Positions 26,314 through 35,606 of a stretch of 64,000 nucleotides of DNA are shown piece by piece. Under the pieces are notes generated by a model. It ran no database searches, was not told where the DNA came from, and saw only the letters and a program-made list of their open reading frames with translations. This DNA comes from Gammaproteobacteria bacterium (GTDB lineage: Bacteria; Pseudomonadota; Gammaproteobacteria; Steroidobacterales; Steroidobacteraceae): NCBI GenBank assembly GCA_016707425.1, contig JADJHU010000008.1:73507-137506 (forward strand). Direction: 5' to 3'. The position numbers and the translations under genes were made by a program. How positions within the stretch are numbered: the first letter of the stretch is position 1; the number at the start of each line of letters is the position of its first letter.

Positions 26314-27024
26314 TCAAGCGCTGGTCGCTACGGCCTCGAGCCCCGGGCCACCCAGGATGTGTTTCTGTTCAACCCGGAACATCCGCACACTCGAAGTGTC
26401 GACAAACTTGGCTTCGTCATCCCGCATCGGCCTGCCCGCCTCGCTGACATAGAAGTCGAGCAGCGCTTGCCACGAAGCAAGATCCGCGACCCACATTTCG
26501 TCCAGCCCATCGAGGTAAGGCGCCGCCGCACCCGGGGCAGCCAGGCAGTGATCCTGCACGTAGCCTGTGAACCACGGCAGCATGCGGACACAGAGCGGAC
26601 CATGAATGTCCTCCCAGTGCCTCGAGAACTGTTGGTGCGTCGTGCCTCGCCTCCTCTTCAGCAGAGCGATGACCTTGATGCCACCGGAAGGCTTCACCAT
26701 GAATTTCTGATCGACCGGGATCACCGCCGTCGCAGATGTGTCCAGGAACTGATCTTCCTCATCGCGCAGCGTCCGGGCCGCATCACCCAGGAAGTAATCC
26801 GACATGGCCTGCAGCGACTGCCAGTCGTCCAGATACAGTTCACTCAGCCCGTCCACCGCGGGCTCGCCTGCTCCTTCGAGCCCCACGGCATGATCCTGGA
26901 TGTAGCCCCTCAGCCAGGGCCGAAGCACCTTCCCGGCGCGCGACCCGGACTCGAGCCAGCGCCGGGAAAACTCCTCGCGCGTCAGGCCAGCCTTCCTTTT
27001 CAGGAGCACCATCAGCTTGATCAT
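26314..27024 (-). CDS. Tandem EthD-domain protein
   Basis: 236 residues made of two EthD modules. The first starts 'MIKLMVLLKRKAGLTREEFS' and contains 'LSELYLDDWQSLQAMSDYF' (1 to about 112). The second starts 'IKVIALLKRRRGTTHQQFS' and contains 'LDEMWVADLASWQALLDFY' (about 117-236). Both end in a similar 'DTS...F.V.QK' segment, showing internal duplication. EthD folds act as dimers, so this is probably a covalent dimer. The ribosome site GGAGAGGA precedes two adjacent ATG codons (27027 and 27024); the second has the better spacing. Reaction unknown. Confidence 0.78.
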   Translation of the reverse strand: MIKLMVLLKRKAGLTREEFSRRWLESGSRAGKVLRPWLRGYIQDHAVGLEGAGEPAVDGLSELYLDDWQSLQAMSDYFLGDAARTLRDEEDQFLDTSATAVIPVDQKFMVKPSGGIKVIALLKRRRGTTHQQFSRHWEDIHGPLCVRMLPWFTGYVQDHCLAAPGAAAPYLDGLDEMWVADLASWQALLDFYVSEAGRPMRDDEAKFVDTSSVRMFRVEQKHILGGPGLEAVATSA

Positions 27025-27151
27025 CATTCCTCTCCTTTCCGGCGGCGCACGGGTCACGTTGCTGTTCAACGCTTGACAGCGCAATGCTCAGCACGCATGT
27101 TTCGCGCCGAACCAACGGCTGCAACACTGGCCCGACCAGGAGACGTGCTCA

Positions 27152-27604
27152 ATGAGTTTTCCGCGTACGAAACCGATCCCGCCCACACATCACGACATCC
27201 TGACCGACCGGCCCGTCGGCCACATTGCCACTATCCGCCCCGACGGCCGCCTCTCCGTGAATCCAGTGAGCCTGATGTGGGACGGAACGCATGTCCGCGT
27301 CAGCACGGTGAAGTCGCGGCAGAAATACCGCAACCTCGTGCACGACCCGCGCGTGGCGATTTCCATCCCTCATCGCAACAACCCGAACCGCTACGTCGAG
27401 CTCCGGGGCATCGCGGAACTCACCGATGATCCGGACCGGTCGTTCATCAATTCCGTCGCCCGGCACTACATGGGTGTCGAGGTCTACCCGTTCGATACGC
27501 CCGGCGCCGAGCGCGTCACCATCACCATTCACGCCGAACAGGTCTCGGCGAACGTCATGCCTCTGGCCGACAATCCGCCATCCGCTCCCGACCGCACCGG
27601 CTGA
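27152..27604 (+). CDS. PPOX-class pyridoxamine-phosphate-oxidase-fold protein, probably F420-type
   Basis: 150 residues. 'ILTDRPVGHIATIRPDGRLSVNPVS' type sequence near 16-40, 'RVSTVKSRQKYRNLVHDPRVAISI' near 50-73 and 'YVELRGIAELTDD' near 82-94 define a PPOX split-barrel protein of the subgroup annotated as F420-dependent in actinobacteria. It could bind FMN, F420 or haem instead. It is a lone rightward gene; its stop lies 30 bases from the convergent end of the Fe-S oxidoreductase. Confidence 0.82.
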   Translation: MSFPRTKPIPPTHHDILTDRPVGHIATIRPDGRLSVNPVSLMWDGTHVRVSTVKSRQKYRNLVHDPRVAISIPHRNNPNRYVELRGIAELTDDPDRSFINSVARHYMGVEVYPFDTPGAERVTITIHAEQVSANVMPLADNPPSAPDRTG

Positions 27605-27634
27605 GCGGGCGGGACGGCCCGGATTCCGATCCGG

Positions 27635-29614
27635 TCAGAACGCCCGCGGTGCACCGGGCAGTGCCTCGACGACCAGCTCGGCGATATCGAACACCTTGCG
27701 CTGCTCCGTCTGCCTGGCTGCACTCGACGTCAGCATCAGCAGGCAGAATGGACACGCCGTCGCCACACGGTCCGCGCCGGTCGCCAGAGCCTCTTCGGCG
27801 CGCACATCGCCGATGCGTGCTTTGCCGCCCTCCTTGTCCCAGTACCTGGCGCCCCCTGAGCCGCAGCAGAAGCTGTCCTTGCGGTTACGCGGCATCTCCA
27901 GCAGTTCTCCCACGGCAGAGACCACGCTGCGGCTCTCGTCGACCAGGTCGTTGTGCCGCGCGTGGTAGCAGGGGTCGTGGAAGGTGATCTTCTGCATGGC
28001 ACGGCGCTCGGGCTGCAGTCTTCCCTCCTTGATGAGCCGGTCGATCAGCACCGAATGCGGGATGGTTTCCCACGTCCCGCCGAACTGCGGGTAGTAGCGG
28101 TCGAAGCTGTTGAAACAGTGGGCACACATGGTAATGACCCTGTGGACCTGGCGCTCCTGAAGGGCCGCGATGTTGTCAGTGGCCGTCTCCACGAACAGCA
28201 GCTCGTTGCCCATCGTCTTGGCTGGATCGCCCGTGCAGCGATGCTCGCCGAGGATGCCCCAGGACACGCCAGCCGCGTTCAGGAGGGTCACCATGGCGCG
28301 CGCCACGGATTGCGCACGCTCCTCGAAGGTCACGGCGCAGCCGAGCCACAGGAGATACTCGGTCCTCCCGGGTTCGAACACCGGCACCTCGAGACCCTTG
28401 CGCCAGTCGTCCGGATTCGCTGCCGTACCCACGAAGGGGTGCCCGCGCGATTCGAGATTGCGATTGGCTGCGGCGAGCATCTCCGGCATGTCGGAACGAT
28501 CCATGACGAAATGACGCCGGAACTCGAGGATCGCCTCCGCGGGTTTATTGCTCACCGGGCACTGTTCGATACACGCGCCGCAGGTCGTGCAGTCGAAAAC
28601 CGCCTCCTTCGTGATCGCATCGATGAGGGAGGCATCCTCGAACCGCCTCTCAGCCTGATACCCGGCGCAGGTGACCATGACCTTCTTCGGCGAGAGCGCC
28701 TTGCCCGTCTGGGTTGCCGGACAGACTTCGCTGCATCGCCCGCACCAGGTGCAGGCTGAAAAGTCCAGACGGAGACCCGGCAGGAGATCGGCGAGCTTTG
28801 CGGCGCCGAGCACGAGCTCCCTGCCTTCGTCCTCCGGCGCGTCGAAGTCGATGGGTCGCAGATTGATGCCGGAGCGACGGTTGGCCAGTGCCGCATTGGC
28901 GGGCCCGAGCAGCATGTGCGACATCGGTGTCCAGGCAATGAGGGCAATGAAGCTGAGTCCGGCGAGACCGTGGACCCACCAGAAGAACAGGTTGCCCCCG
29001 GTGAGGAGCCGGGGCGGCCACCCGGCAAGGGCAGCGGCGACGGTACGTCCGAGGAATTCGCCCGTACTGCCGGCGCCAGGATCCGTCAGACGGAAGGCCT
29101 CGGCAACGAAGCCGAGCAGCACGACCGCCAGCAGCAGCACCTCCATCGGCAGGAAGGCACGGCGGGAACCGCCGGCCGTGATGCGCTCCGGGGGTATCAA
29201 ACGCCGCACGAGGAGAATGGCAATGCCCGCCAGCATCATGAGACCCGCGAGCTCACGCCCGAGCTCCATGAAAAAGAAGCCAAAGCGCCCCTGGTAGGTA
29301 TCGATGCCGAAGATCGCAAGTCCGACGACCGTGTGACCCGCGATCTCCACGAGCGCCCCGAAGAACAGCAGGCCATGCGCAAGGCCGGCGAGAGGGCGCT
29401 TGAAGAGGCGACTCGTCAGGAGTCCGCGCAGGCCGAAAGTGCGCCAGTTCATCCCTGAGAGCAGGCGGGGCAACCAGAATGCTGCATCTCCCTGACCGCC
29501 CTCAGTGACCCGCGCCCACTGGCGGCGCAGACCGACGACAAGGCTCGCGAGTGCCGCCGGTAGCAGTACGGCGAGCAGCACGTAATTGACCGGAGCGATG
29601 ACGTAGCTCGACAT
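27635..29614 (-). CDS. Membrane Fe-S/CCG-domain ETF:quinone oxidoreductase (EtfD-like)
   Basis: 659 residues. The N-terminal 240 residues hold about five or six transmembrane helices resembling the nitrate-reductase gamma/cytochrome b type. Two ferredoxin-type clusters follow: 'CTWCGRCSEVCP' near 288 and 'CTTCGACIEQCP' near 342. Two CCG cysteine-rich domains complete it: 'CAHCFNSFDRYYP', then 'HDPCYHARHNDLVDESR' with 'FCCGSGGARYW'. This layout matches the EtfD/EMO-type proteins that reoxidise electron-transfer flavoprotein and pass electrons to the quinone pool. It ends the operon etfA-DUF35-thiolase-EtfD, which fits that role in acyl-CoA oxidation. Confidence 0.85.
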   Translation of the reverse strand: MSSYVIAPVNYVLLAVLLPAALASLVVGLRRQWARVTEGGQGDAAFWLPRLLSGMNWRTFGLRGLLTSRLFKRPLAGLAHGLLFFGALVEIAGHTVVGLAIFGIDTYQGRFGFFFMELGRELAGLMMLAGIAILLVRRLIPPERITAGGSRRAFLPMEVLLLAVVLLGFVAEAFRLTDPGAGSTGEFLGRTVAAALAGWPPRLLTGGNLFFWWVHGLAGLSFIALIAWTPMSHMLLGPANAALANRRSGINLRPIDFDAPEDEGRELVLGAAKLADLLPGLRLDFSACTWCGRCSEVCPATQTGKALSPKKVMVTCAGYQAERRFEDASLIDAITKEAVFDCTTCGACIEQCPVSNKPAEAILEFRRHFVMDRSDMPEMLAAANRNLESRGHPFVGTAANPDDWRKGLEVPVFEPGRTEYLLWLGCAVTFEERAQSVARAMVTLLNAAGVSWGILGEHRCTGDPAKTMGNELLFVETATDNIAALQERQVHRVITMCAHCFNSFDRYYPQFGGTWETIPHSVLIDRLIKEGRLQPERRAMQKITFHDPCYHARHNDLVDESRSVVSAVGELLEMPRNRKDSFCCGSGGARYWDKEGGKARIGDVRAEEALATGADRVATACPFCLLMLTSSAARQTEQRKVFDIAELVVEALPGAPRAF

Positions 29615-29639
29615 GGCCGGGCCGCGGCGCCGGTACCGC

Positions 29640-30833
29640 TCAGCGCTTCAGGATCGCCGCCGTGGCGTTGCCGCCGAGTCCGTTGGTCTGGGCAAGCCCG
29701 AGCTTCGCGCCAGGCACCTGGCGCGCGCCGGACTCGCCGCGCAGCTGCCAGGTGAGCTCGCAGATCTGGAACACACCCATCGCGGTCGTCGCCTCCCCGA
29801 AAGACACGAACCCGCCGGAAGGATTGACGGGCATGCGCCCCGTCGGCAGCGTCTCCCCGGCCGCGTGCAGGCGCTCGGCCTCACCCGGCTGGCACAGGCC
29901 CCACTCTTCCGGGAAGGCGAGCTCGTAGTAGCAGGTGTTGTCCTGCAGCTCGACGAAGCTCAGATCGCGCGGGCCGACGCCCGCGGCCTCGAACGCACGC
30001 GTGACCGCGGCATACACCTCGGTGTGCCGGCTCGGGCCGTTCGGCACCGGCACGGCGAGGCTGCGCGGCAGAGCATCGTCGAAGCCGATGGTCGCCACGG
30101 CACTCGAGGCCACCAGCACGGGCTGGCGCGTGAGCTGCCGGGCGCGCTTCGCCGAACAGATCACCGCGGCTGCAGCACCGTTCGAGACCGGGCAGATTTC
30201 GAAGAGCCGCAGCGGGTTGCTCACGTAGGGCGATTTCAGCACGTCCTCGAGGCTGACTTCCTTCTGGAAGCGCGCATAGGGGTTGCCGACCGAGCACTTG
30301 CGCGCCTTGACGGTCACCCGTGCCATCTGTTCTTCCGTCGTGCCATAGTCGTGCATGCGCCGGCGGGCAAGCGTCGCCCAGAAGGACGGTCCCGGCATGC
30401 CGACGCAGCGCTGGCGCAGGAATTCCGGATCCGTGGCTTCCTCGACACCGGAGGTCTGGATCATGCCCTTGGGCATCACCTCTCCGCCAACCACCAGCAC
30501 CATGTCGTAGACCCCACCCGCCACGAGCGAATAGCCCACGTTGAAGGCATTTCCACCCGCTGCACAGCCCGCTGAGAGGTTGTACACGGGGATGCCGGTC
30601 GAACCCATCTCTTCGACCACGTCGTTGCCGTTCAGACCCCAACCCTTGCCGCCCGAGAAGCGGGAGCTGGCCGCCGAGACGGCCTGGATGTCCCGCCACG
30701 AGACACCCGCGTCCTTGAGCGCCCGCTCGACCGCGATGCGACAGAGCTCAGTCACCGACTTGTTGCCAACGACATCGTCGCCCGTCTTGCCGAAGCGATG
30801 GAGTCCCACACCCACTACTGCCACGTCCTGCAT
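29640..30833 (-). CDS. SCP2/lipid-transfer-type thiolase (acetyl-CoA acetyltransferase-like)
   Basis: 397 residues. 'VYNLSAGCAAGGNAFNVG' keeps the acyl-accepting cysteine (C90), 'SNPLRLFEICPVSNGAAA' and 'VNPSGGFVSFGEATTAMG' are the family's further conserved segments, and 'QTNGLGGNATAAILKR' closes the protein. Unlike the homologue at 21782 it can therefore be a real thiolase, releasing acetyl- or propionyl-CoA from a 3-oxoacyl-CoA. It is followed by EtfD and preceded at 17 bases by a DUF35 protein, a usual partner that helps substrate delivery or stability. Confidence 0.88.
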   Translation of the reverse strand: MQDVAVVGVGLHRFGKTGDDVVGNKSVTELCRIAVERALKDAGVSWRDIQAVSAASSRFSGGKGWGLNGNDVVEEMGSTGIPVYNLSAGCAAGGNAFNVGYSLVAGGVYDMVLVVGGEVMPKGMIQTSGVEEATDPEFLRQRCVGMPGPSFWATLARRRMHDYGTTEEQMARVTVKARKCSVGNPYARFQKEVSLEDVLKSPYVSNPLRLFEICPVSNGAAAAVICSAKRARQLTRQPVLVASSAVATIGFDDALPRSLAVPVPNGPSRHTEVYAAVTRAFEAAGVGPRDLSFVELQDNTCYYELAFPEEWGLCQPGEAERLHAAGETLPTGRMPVNPSGGFVSFGEATTAMGVFQICELTWQLRGESGARQVPGAKLGLAQTNGLGGNATAAILKR

Positions 30834-30850
30834 GCCGTGTTCTCCTCGCC

Positions 30851-31264
30851 TCAGATCCGCTTGAACTTCCAGGTGGAATACGCCTGCCCGTCTTCGTGAT
30901 ACAGCGTGTCGATCACGAGTGTCACGGGCGCCCCGACGCTCGCCTGGTCAAGCCCGTCGACCATCTGTCCGACGATCCGCAACCCCTCGTCGAGGTCGAC
31001 GACGGCGATGACATAAGGCTTGAAGGGCTTGTCGTGCTTGTGCGGAGGCGGCGGCGCGAAGTCGGCCACGGAGTAGCTCCAGATCGTGCCGCGCCCGCCG
31101 AAGCTCGCATCCACGAGCCGGGATTCGCTGCACCGCGGGTTGTGGCAGCGGGTGACCTTCGGAAAATAAGGCGTATTGCAGGTCGAGCAGCGCGTCCCGA
31201 GCAGCCGCGCACCGTTGTCGTCGGTGAACAGCCCCGGAACGCAGGCTTTGCCATGTTCGCTCAC
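30851..31264 (-). CDS. DUF35 Zn-ribbon/OB-fold protein, thiolase partner
   Basis: 137 residues. The rubredoxin-like ribbon is 'LGTRCSTCNTPYFPKVTRC', followed by a further cysteine in 'NPRCSESR' (C26, C29, C40, C45 by count), then an OB-like domain with 'GRGTIWSYSVADFAPPPP', 'PYVIAVVDLDEGLRIVGQM' and a C-terminal 'STWKFKRI'. Such acyl-CoA-associated OB proteins form complexes with SCP2-type thiolases, and the next gene is one. It is 30 bases after etfA. Confidence 0.85.
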   Translation of the reverse strand: MSEHGKACVPGLFTDDNGARLLGTRCSTCNTPYFPKVTRCHNPRCSESRLVDASFGGRGTIWSYSVADFAPPPPHKHDKPFKPYVIAVVDLDEGLRIVGQMVDGLDQASVGAPVTLVIDTLYHEDGQAYSTWKFKRI

Positions 31265-31294
31265 TGGTGAGTCTCCATTCAGGCTTCAGACGGC

Positions 31295-32251
31295 TCAGGC
31301 TTTCGCAGCCTTGATGAGCTCCGGCACCACCTCGAGGGCGTCAGCGACGATGCCGTAGCGTGCGTAGCGGTAGATCGAAGCGTCGCGATCCTTGTTGATC
31401 GCCACGATGACCCTGGCTGCAGAGCAGCCGGCCATGTGCTGGCTTGCGCCGGAAATGCCGATCGCGACGTAGAGCGCGGGTCGCGTGATCTTGCCGGTGA
31501 GCCCCACCTGGCGCGAGGACTCGATCCAGCCGTCATCGACGATCGCACGCGAGCCGCCCCACATGCCACCGAGCGCATCGGCAAGCTGCTTGACGAGCTC
31601 GAAGCTCTGGGCACTGCCGAGGCCGCGGCCGCCCGCGACGATGACCTCGGCATCCTCGAGTCTCGGGCCTTCCGTGCGCGGCGCAGAGGTCACGGTGAAG
31701 CGTTCCTCGACTTGCGTGAGATCGACGGCGACCGCGCGCCGCTCCGGACGCGTGGGTACAGCCGCCGCCTGCGCCGTGATGCCCGTGGTGACGATGCCGA
31801 TGACGTTCACCGGAGCGGACAGTGCATAGACGACATTGGTGTCACCGCCAAAGGCCGTTGCGCTGACCTGGAGTCCCTGGTCCGCCGTGGTGACCGCGAA
31901 GGCGTTCATCGTGACCGGCACTCGGAGTCGTCCGGCGAGGCGCGGGGCAATCAGGCGCGCGCCCGCGGTCTGGTTGAAAAGGAGGGTCCGCGGCTGGACC
32001 TGCTGGCAGTACTGCGCGAGTGCGGCGACGACGGTATCGGGCGCCCCGGCGTCGAGTCGCGGGTCGCTGATGACATCGAGACCCGTCACCCCGTGCCGGC
32101 CGGCAAGGGCGTCGGCCTCGGGCACAGCCGCCCCGGCCACGACCCAGCGCAGCGCCATTCCGCTCTCGACGCTCAGACGGTGCGCGAGCGTGAGCGCCTC
32201 TGCGGTGCCGCCCTCGATACTCCTGCCCCAGCTGCACAGAACGATGCTCAT
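31295..32251 (-). CDS. etfA: Electron-transfer flavoprotein alpha subunit
   Basis: 318 residues. The N-terminal alpha/beta domain is followed by the FAD domain with 'VIVAGGRGLGSAQSFELVKQLA' near 205-226, 'SRQVGLTGKITRPALYVAIG' near 245-265 and 'ISGASQHMAGCSAARVIVAINKD' type sequence near 267-290. With EtfB it accepts electrons from acyl-CoA dehydrogenases and passes them to a quinone oxidoreductase; the EtfD-like gene of this operon is the natural acceptor. No etfB is adjacent or elsewhere in the window, which is unusual since the two are normally side by side. The 283 bases upstream separate it from a divergent operon and probably hold both promoters. Confidence 0.92.
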   Translation of the reverse strand: MSIVLCSWGRSIEGGTAEALTLAHRLSVESGMALRWVVAGAAVPEADALAGRHGVTGLDVISDPRLDAGAPDTVVAALAQYCQQVQPRTLLFNQTAGARLIAPRLAGRLRVPVTMNAFAVTTADQGLQVSATAFGGDTNVVYALSAPVNVIGIVTTGITAQAAAVPTRPERRAVAVDLTQVEERFTVTSAPRTEGPRLEDAEVIVAGGRGLGSAQSFELVKQLADALGGMWGGSRAIVDDGWIESSRQVGLTGKITRPALYVAIGISGASQHMAGCSAARVIVAINKDRDASIYRYARYGIVADALEVVPELIKAAKA

Positions 32252-32534
32252 GAACCCTGTCCTCGTCGACGAATCGCCGCGGGCCCGGCTGGCCGTGTGC
32301 CAGCACCCGCACCTCCACCTGCAAGTCTAGTCGCCTGCATGCGAGCGCCCCCGCCGTCAGCGATTCAGACACGGCCTATGCCATTTCATAGCCGGCCAAA
32401 GGCCATGGCCACCGCACACCCGTGCACGTCGCGACAGGATTGGGCATTATGCGTCCCGCACGGCACATGACGCACCATGACATGATACGCGTGTGGCGCC
32501 GTGCGTCCCAGGTAATCCAATGACAGGAGCAGCG

Positions 32535-32846
32535 ATGAGAAGCCTGAAGGCTGGCACGCGCCTCAAGAGCGCGGCGTGCGATACCGAGGTCATGGTGGTG
32601 CGGGCAGTCCCGGCCGAGGTCACCCTGGCCTGTGGCGGGGCAGAGATGACCGCCATGGATGCGCAGCGTGCGGCCGGCGCCGCCCCGGACGCCGCACTTG
32701 CGGGCGGTACCATCGTCGGCAAGCGCTACGTCGACGCGGCGGACCGCTTCGAGCTGCTGTGCACGAAAGCCGGCAAGGGCACGCTCACCATCGACGGCCA
32801 GCCGCTCCTCGTGAAGCAGGCCAAGGCCCTGCCCTCCTCCGACTAG
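32535..32846 (+). CDS. Small protein of unknown function ahead of an AMP ligase
   Basis: 103 residues from ATG 32535, chosen over upstream starts because AGGAG at 32525-32529 is 5 bases away. I do not recognise the family with certainty. It has three cysteines (C15, C33, C76), a predominantly beta-strand pattern ('TEVMVVRAVPAEVTLACGG', 'GTLTIDGQPLLVK') and the segment 'VGKRYVDAADRFELLCTKAG'. There is no signal peptide or membrane helix. It is 14 bases before the ligase start and clearly cotranscribed with it. A carrier, chaperone or inhibitor role is possible but unsupported. Confidence 0.7.
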   Translation: MRSLKAGTRLKSAACDTEVMVVRAVPAEVTLACGGAEMTAMDAQRAAGAAPDAALAGGTIVGKRYVDAADRFELLCTKAGKGTLTIDGQPLLVKQAKALPSSD

Positions 32847-32860
32847 CCGAGCGCCGTCCC

Positions 32861-34390
32861 ATGAATCTCGTGATGGTTCTGGAGATGGCCGCTGAGTGCC
32901 ATCGCGAGCGCACGGCAGTAAGCTCGGGCTCCGGTCGCCTCAGCTACGGCGAGCTCCTCGAGGCCGCGCAGACCGCGGCCGCAGACATCCGCGCGAGCGG
33001 TTGCCGCTATGTCGCGGTGCTCGACATCAACAGCCTGGCCGTGCCGATCGCGGTCTTCGCCGCTGCCTACGCTGGCCTGCCTTACGTGCCGCTGAATTAC
33101 CGGCTCACACGCCCCGAGCTCGCGGAACTGCTCGCGCGCATCGATCCAGCCTATCTGATCGGCGAGGAGACCAAGCTGCGCAGCTTCGCCGTGCCCTCCA
33201 CGACGCGCATCGTGGATCGCGCGCATTTCCTGGAGCTTGCCCGCCGGCCGCCAGCAGAGTCCGCCCAGGCTTCCGGCGACGCCGATGACATTGCCATTCA
33301 GCTCTTTACGAGTGGCACCACCGGCAAGCCGAAGGCTGCGGTGCTGCGCCACGAGAACCTCATGTCGTATATCCTGGGCACCGTCGAATTCGGCGCTGCC
33401 GCCGAGGACGACGCCGTGCTCATCTCCGTGCCGCCGTATCACATTGCCGGGATCTCTGCGGTACTCAGCTCCACCTATGCCTGCCGCCGCATGGTGCAAC
33501 TGCCGAACTTCGATGCCGCGGGCTGGCTCGCCCACTGCCGCACGGAGGGCGTCAGCAATGCCTTCCTGGTGCCAACGATGCTCTCGCGCATCGTCGACCA
33601 CCTCGAGGCCACGGGCACGGCCCCCGAGCTTCCGCAGCTGCGGGCCATCGCCTACGGCGGGGGGAAGATGCCGCACTCGGTGATCGAACGGGCGATGCAG
33701 CTCCTTCCCGGCGTCGATTTCACCAACGCCTACGGGCTCACGGAGACGAGTTCCACGATCTGTCTGCTCGATCCAGGCGATCATCGCGCGGCGGCGGAGA
33801 GCACCGACCCGCTCGTGCGTCGCCGGCTGGGCTCGGTCGGGCGACCGATCAATGGCATCGAGCTCGAGATCAGGGACGACGACGGCCACGTGCTCGGACC
33901 CGACCAGACGGGCGACGTCTACGTGCGCGGGGCGCAGGTCTCGGGGGAATACCTCGGCGCAGGCAGCACGCTCGTCGCGGGCGGGTGGTTCCCCACACGG
34001 GACAGGGGGCATCTCGATGCGGGGGGCTACCTCTACCTCGAGGGTCGTGCCGACGATGTGATCGTCCGGGGCGGTGAGAATATCTCGCCGGGCGAGATCG
34101 AAGACGTCCTGGCGGAACACCCGGCCGTGGCGGACGTGGCCGTGGTGGCGATCCCCGACGAGCAGTGGGGCGAGGCCGTCGGGGCTGCCGTAGTGCTGAA
34201 GGACTCCGCGCAAGCCACCGCCGAAGCGCTCCAGGATTGGGTGAAGCAGCGCCTGCGCTCGTCGCGCGTACCGGCTGCGATCCAGTTCCGCGACGACCTG
34301 CCTTACAATGAAATGGGCAAGCTTCTGCGGCGTGTCATCAAGCAGGAGCTCCAGGACGGGCAGGCGGCGACGAAAACCCGGACGCGCTGA
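32861..34390 (+). CDS. AMP-dependent acyl-CoA synthetase/ligase
   Basis: 509 residues from ATG 32861. ANL motifs: A3 '[20 protein letters not shown]' near 147-166, A5 '[15 protein letters not shown]' near 290-305, A8 '[20 protein letters not shown]' near 395-415, and the catalytic lysine in '[15 protein letters not shown]' near 486. It is a compact fatty- or aromatic-acid CoA ligase; the acid is not predictable. It is the third AMP ligase in the window, lying between the small unknown protein and dodecin, divergent from the etfA operon. Confidence 0.9.
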   Translation: MNLVMVLEMAAECHRERTAVSSGSGRLSYGELLEAAQTAAADIRASGCRYVAVLDINSLAVPIAVFAAAYAGLPYVPLNYRLTRPELAELLARIDPAYLIGEETKLRSFAVPSTTRIVDRAHFLELARRPPAESAQASGDADDIAIQLFTSGTTGKPKAAVLRHENLMSYILGTVEFGAAAEDDAVLISVPPYHIAGISAVLSSTYACRRMVQLPNFDAAGWLAHCRTEGVSNAFLVPTMLSRIVDHLEATGTAPELPQLRAIAYGGGKMPHSVIERAMQLLPGVDFTNAYGLTETSSTICLLDPGDHRAAAESTDPLVRRRLGSVGRPINGIELEIRDDDGHVLGPDQTGDVYVRGAQVSGEYLGAGSTLVAGGWFPTRDRGHLDAGGYLYLEGRADDVIVRGGENISPGEIEDVLAEHPAVADVAVVAIPDEQWGEAVGAAVVLKDSAQATAEALQDWVKQRLRSSRVPAAIQFRDDLPYNEMGKLLRRVIKQELQDGQAATKTRTR

Positions 34391-34433
34391 TCCGACCTTC
34401 GGCAGCGCCGTTCGCCGGGCGATCGGAGGATTC

Positions 34434-34643
34434 ATGAGCGACGAACGTGTCTACAAGACGGTCCACATCACAGGTTCATCGAAGATCAGCTCCGAGGATG
34501 CGGTGCGCACGGCAATCCAGAAGGCTGCCCGCACGGTCCACAATCTGCGCTGGTTCAGGGTGACCGACACGCGCGGCCATATCGAGGGTGACCGGATTGC
34601 GCACTGGCAGGTCACCATCGAGCTCGGATTCACGCTCGAGTAG
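34434..34643 (+). CDS. Dodecin family flavin-binding protein
   Basis: 69 residues, the normal dodecin length. '[19 protein letters not shown]' near 6-24, W40 in '[10 protein letters not shown]' (the indole that stacks on the flavin) and Q59 in '[11 protein letters not shown]' are the family marks. Dodecins form hollow dodecamers that store or buffer FMN, riboflavin or CoA. Placement after a CoA ligase, in a region rich in flavoproteins, fits flavin or CoA buffering. GGAGGA lies just before the ATG. Confidence 0.9.
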   Translation: MSDERVYKTVHITGSSKISSEDAVRTAIQKAARTVHNLRWFRVTDTRGHIEGDRIAHWQVTIELGFTLE

Positions 34644-34662
34644 CAAGTACCCTCCGCGAGAA

Positions 34663-34693
34663 GCCCGCGCCCGCGCGGGCCCTCCCGGGAGGT
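34663..34693. terminator. Two adjacent GC-rich palindromes between convergent genes
   Basis: GCCCGCGC (34663-34670) and GCGCGGGC (34673-34680) form an 8-base stem around two bases, and the perfect palindrome CCTCCCGGGAGG (34682-34693) follows at once. Both lie between the ends of the dodecin and galU genes, where a bidirectional transcription end is expected. No T run is present, so the assignment rests on position and symmetry. Confidence 0.45.
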
Positions 34694-34700
34694 CAGGGCA

Positions 34701-35606
34701 TCAGGGTTTGCGGGCACGCCGCCGGGCGGGCGGGCGCAGCGTGTTGAGGTAGCGCCGGAAATCGCCCCCGAGCGCCGGGTGTGCGAGCGCAAGCTCAACG
34801 GTTGCCTGCAGATAGCCCAGCTTGTTCCCACAGTCGAAGCGCTTGCCCGTGAAGCGGTAGGCATAGACCGCCTCCTCACGCATGAGACGCGCAATACCGT
34901 CGGTCAGCTGAATCTCGCCGCCGGCACCCCGGCCGATATGCTCAAGGTGCTCAAAGATCGAGGGGGTCAGAATGTAGCGCCCGACCACAGCGAGGTTCGA
35001 AGGCGCATCGGCCGGCTTGGGCTTCTCGACGATGCTGCGGACCCGACTGGTATGCGAGCGGTCCGACTCGACCTCGACGATGCCGTACTTGTCCGTATCC
35101 CGGCGCGGCACGATCTCGACGCCAAGGATGCTGGCACGCTTGGCGTCGTAGATCTCGGCCATCTGCTTGAGACACGGGATGCTGCCCTGGATGAGATCGT
35201 CGGCAAGGTGCACGAAGAACGGCTCCGACCCGACGGCCGGCAGCGCACACAGCACCGCATGTCCGAGCCCGAGGGGAGCGGGCTGGCGGATATAGATGCA
35301 GGAGGCGTAGGGAGGCAGGACACTGCGGATCTGGCGTGCGAGCTCGGTCTTGCCCTGGGACTCGAGGATGTGCTCCAGCTCATGGTCGCTGTCGAAATGA
35401 TCCTCGATCGCACGCTTGGAAGCGCCAGTGATGAAGACCAGTCGCCGCGCTCCCGCGGCCAGCGCCTCCTCGACCGCATACTGGATGAGAGGCTTGTCGA
35501 CGACCGGCAGCATCTCCTTCGGGCTGGCCTTGGTCGCAGGCAGGAAGCGGGTGCCACGGCCCGCGACCGGAAACACTGCAGTCTGGATCAGAGATCTCGG
35601 ACTCAT
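34701..35606 (-). CDS. galU: UTP-glucose-1-phosphate uridylyltransferase
   Basis: 301 residues from ATG 35606, preferred over an in-frame ATG 18 bases upstream because GAGGT lies at the right distance. The nucleotide-binding N-terminus '[20 protein letters not shown]' is followed by '[18 protein letters not shown]', '[10 protein letters not shown]' and '[20 protein letters not shown]', all GalU signatures. It makes UDP-glucose for envelope polysaccharide and sugar metabolism. It ends the leftward core block and faces dodecin across paired palindromes. Confidence 0.95.
   Translation of the reverse strand: MSPRSLIQTAVFPVAGRGTRFLPATKASPKEMLPVVDKPLIQYAVEEALAAGARRLVFITGASKRAIEDHFDSDHELEHILESQGKTELARQIRSVLPPYASCIYIRQPAPLGLGHAVLCALPAVGSEPFFVHLADDLIQGSIPCLKQMAEIYDAKRASILGVEIVPRRDTDKYGIVEVESDRSHTSRVRSIVEKPKPADAPSNLAVVGRYILTPSIFEHLEHIGRGAGGEIQLTDGIARLMREEAVYAYRFTGKRFDCGNKLGYLQATVELALAHPALGGDFRRYLNTLRPPARRRARKP

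Noticed and set aside
32469..32507. Inverted repeat GACGCAC...GTGCGTC as an operator in the etfA divergent region
   Set aside because: Seven-base arms 25 bases apart are expected by chance in GC-rich DNA, and no regulator gene is nearby.
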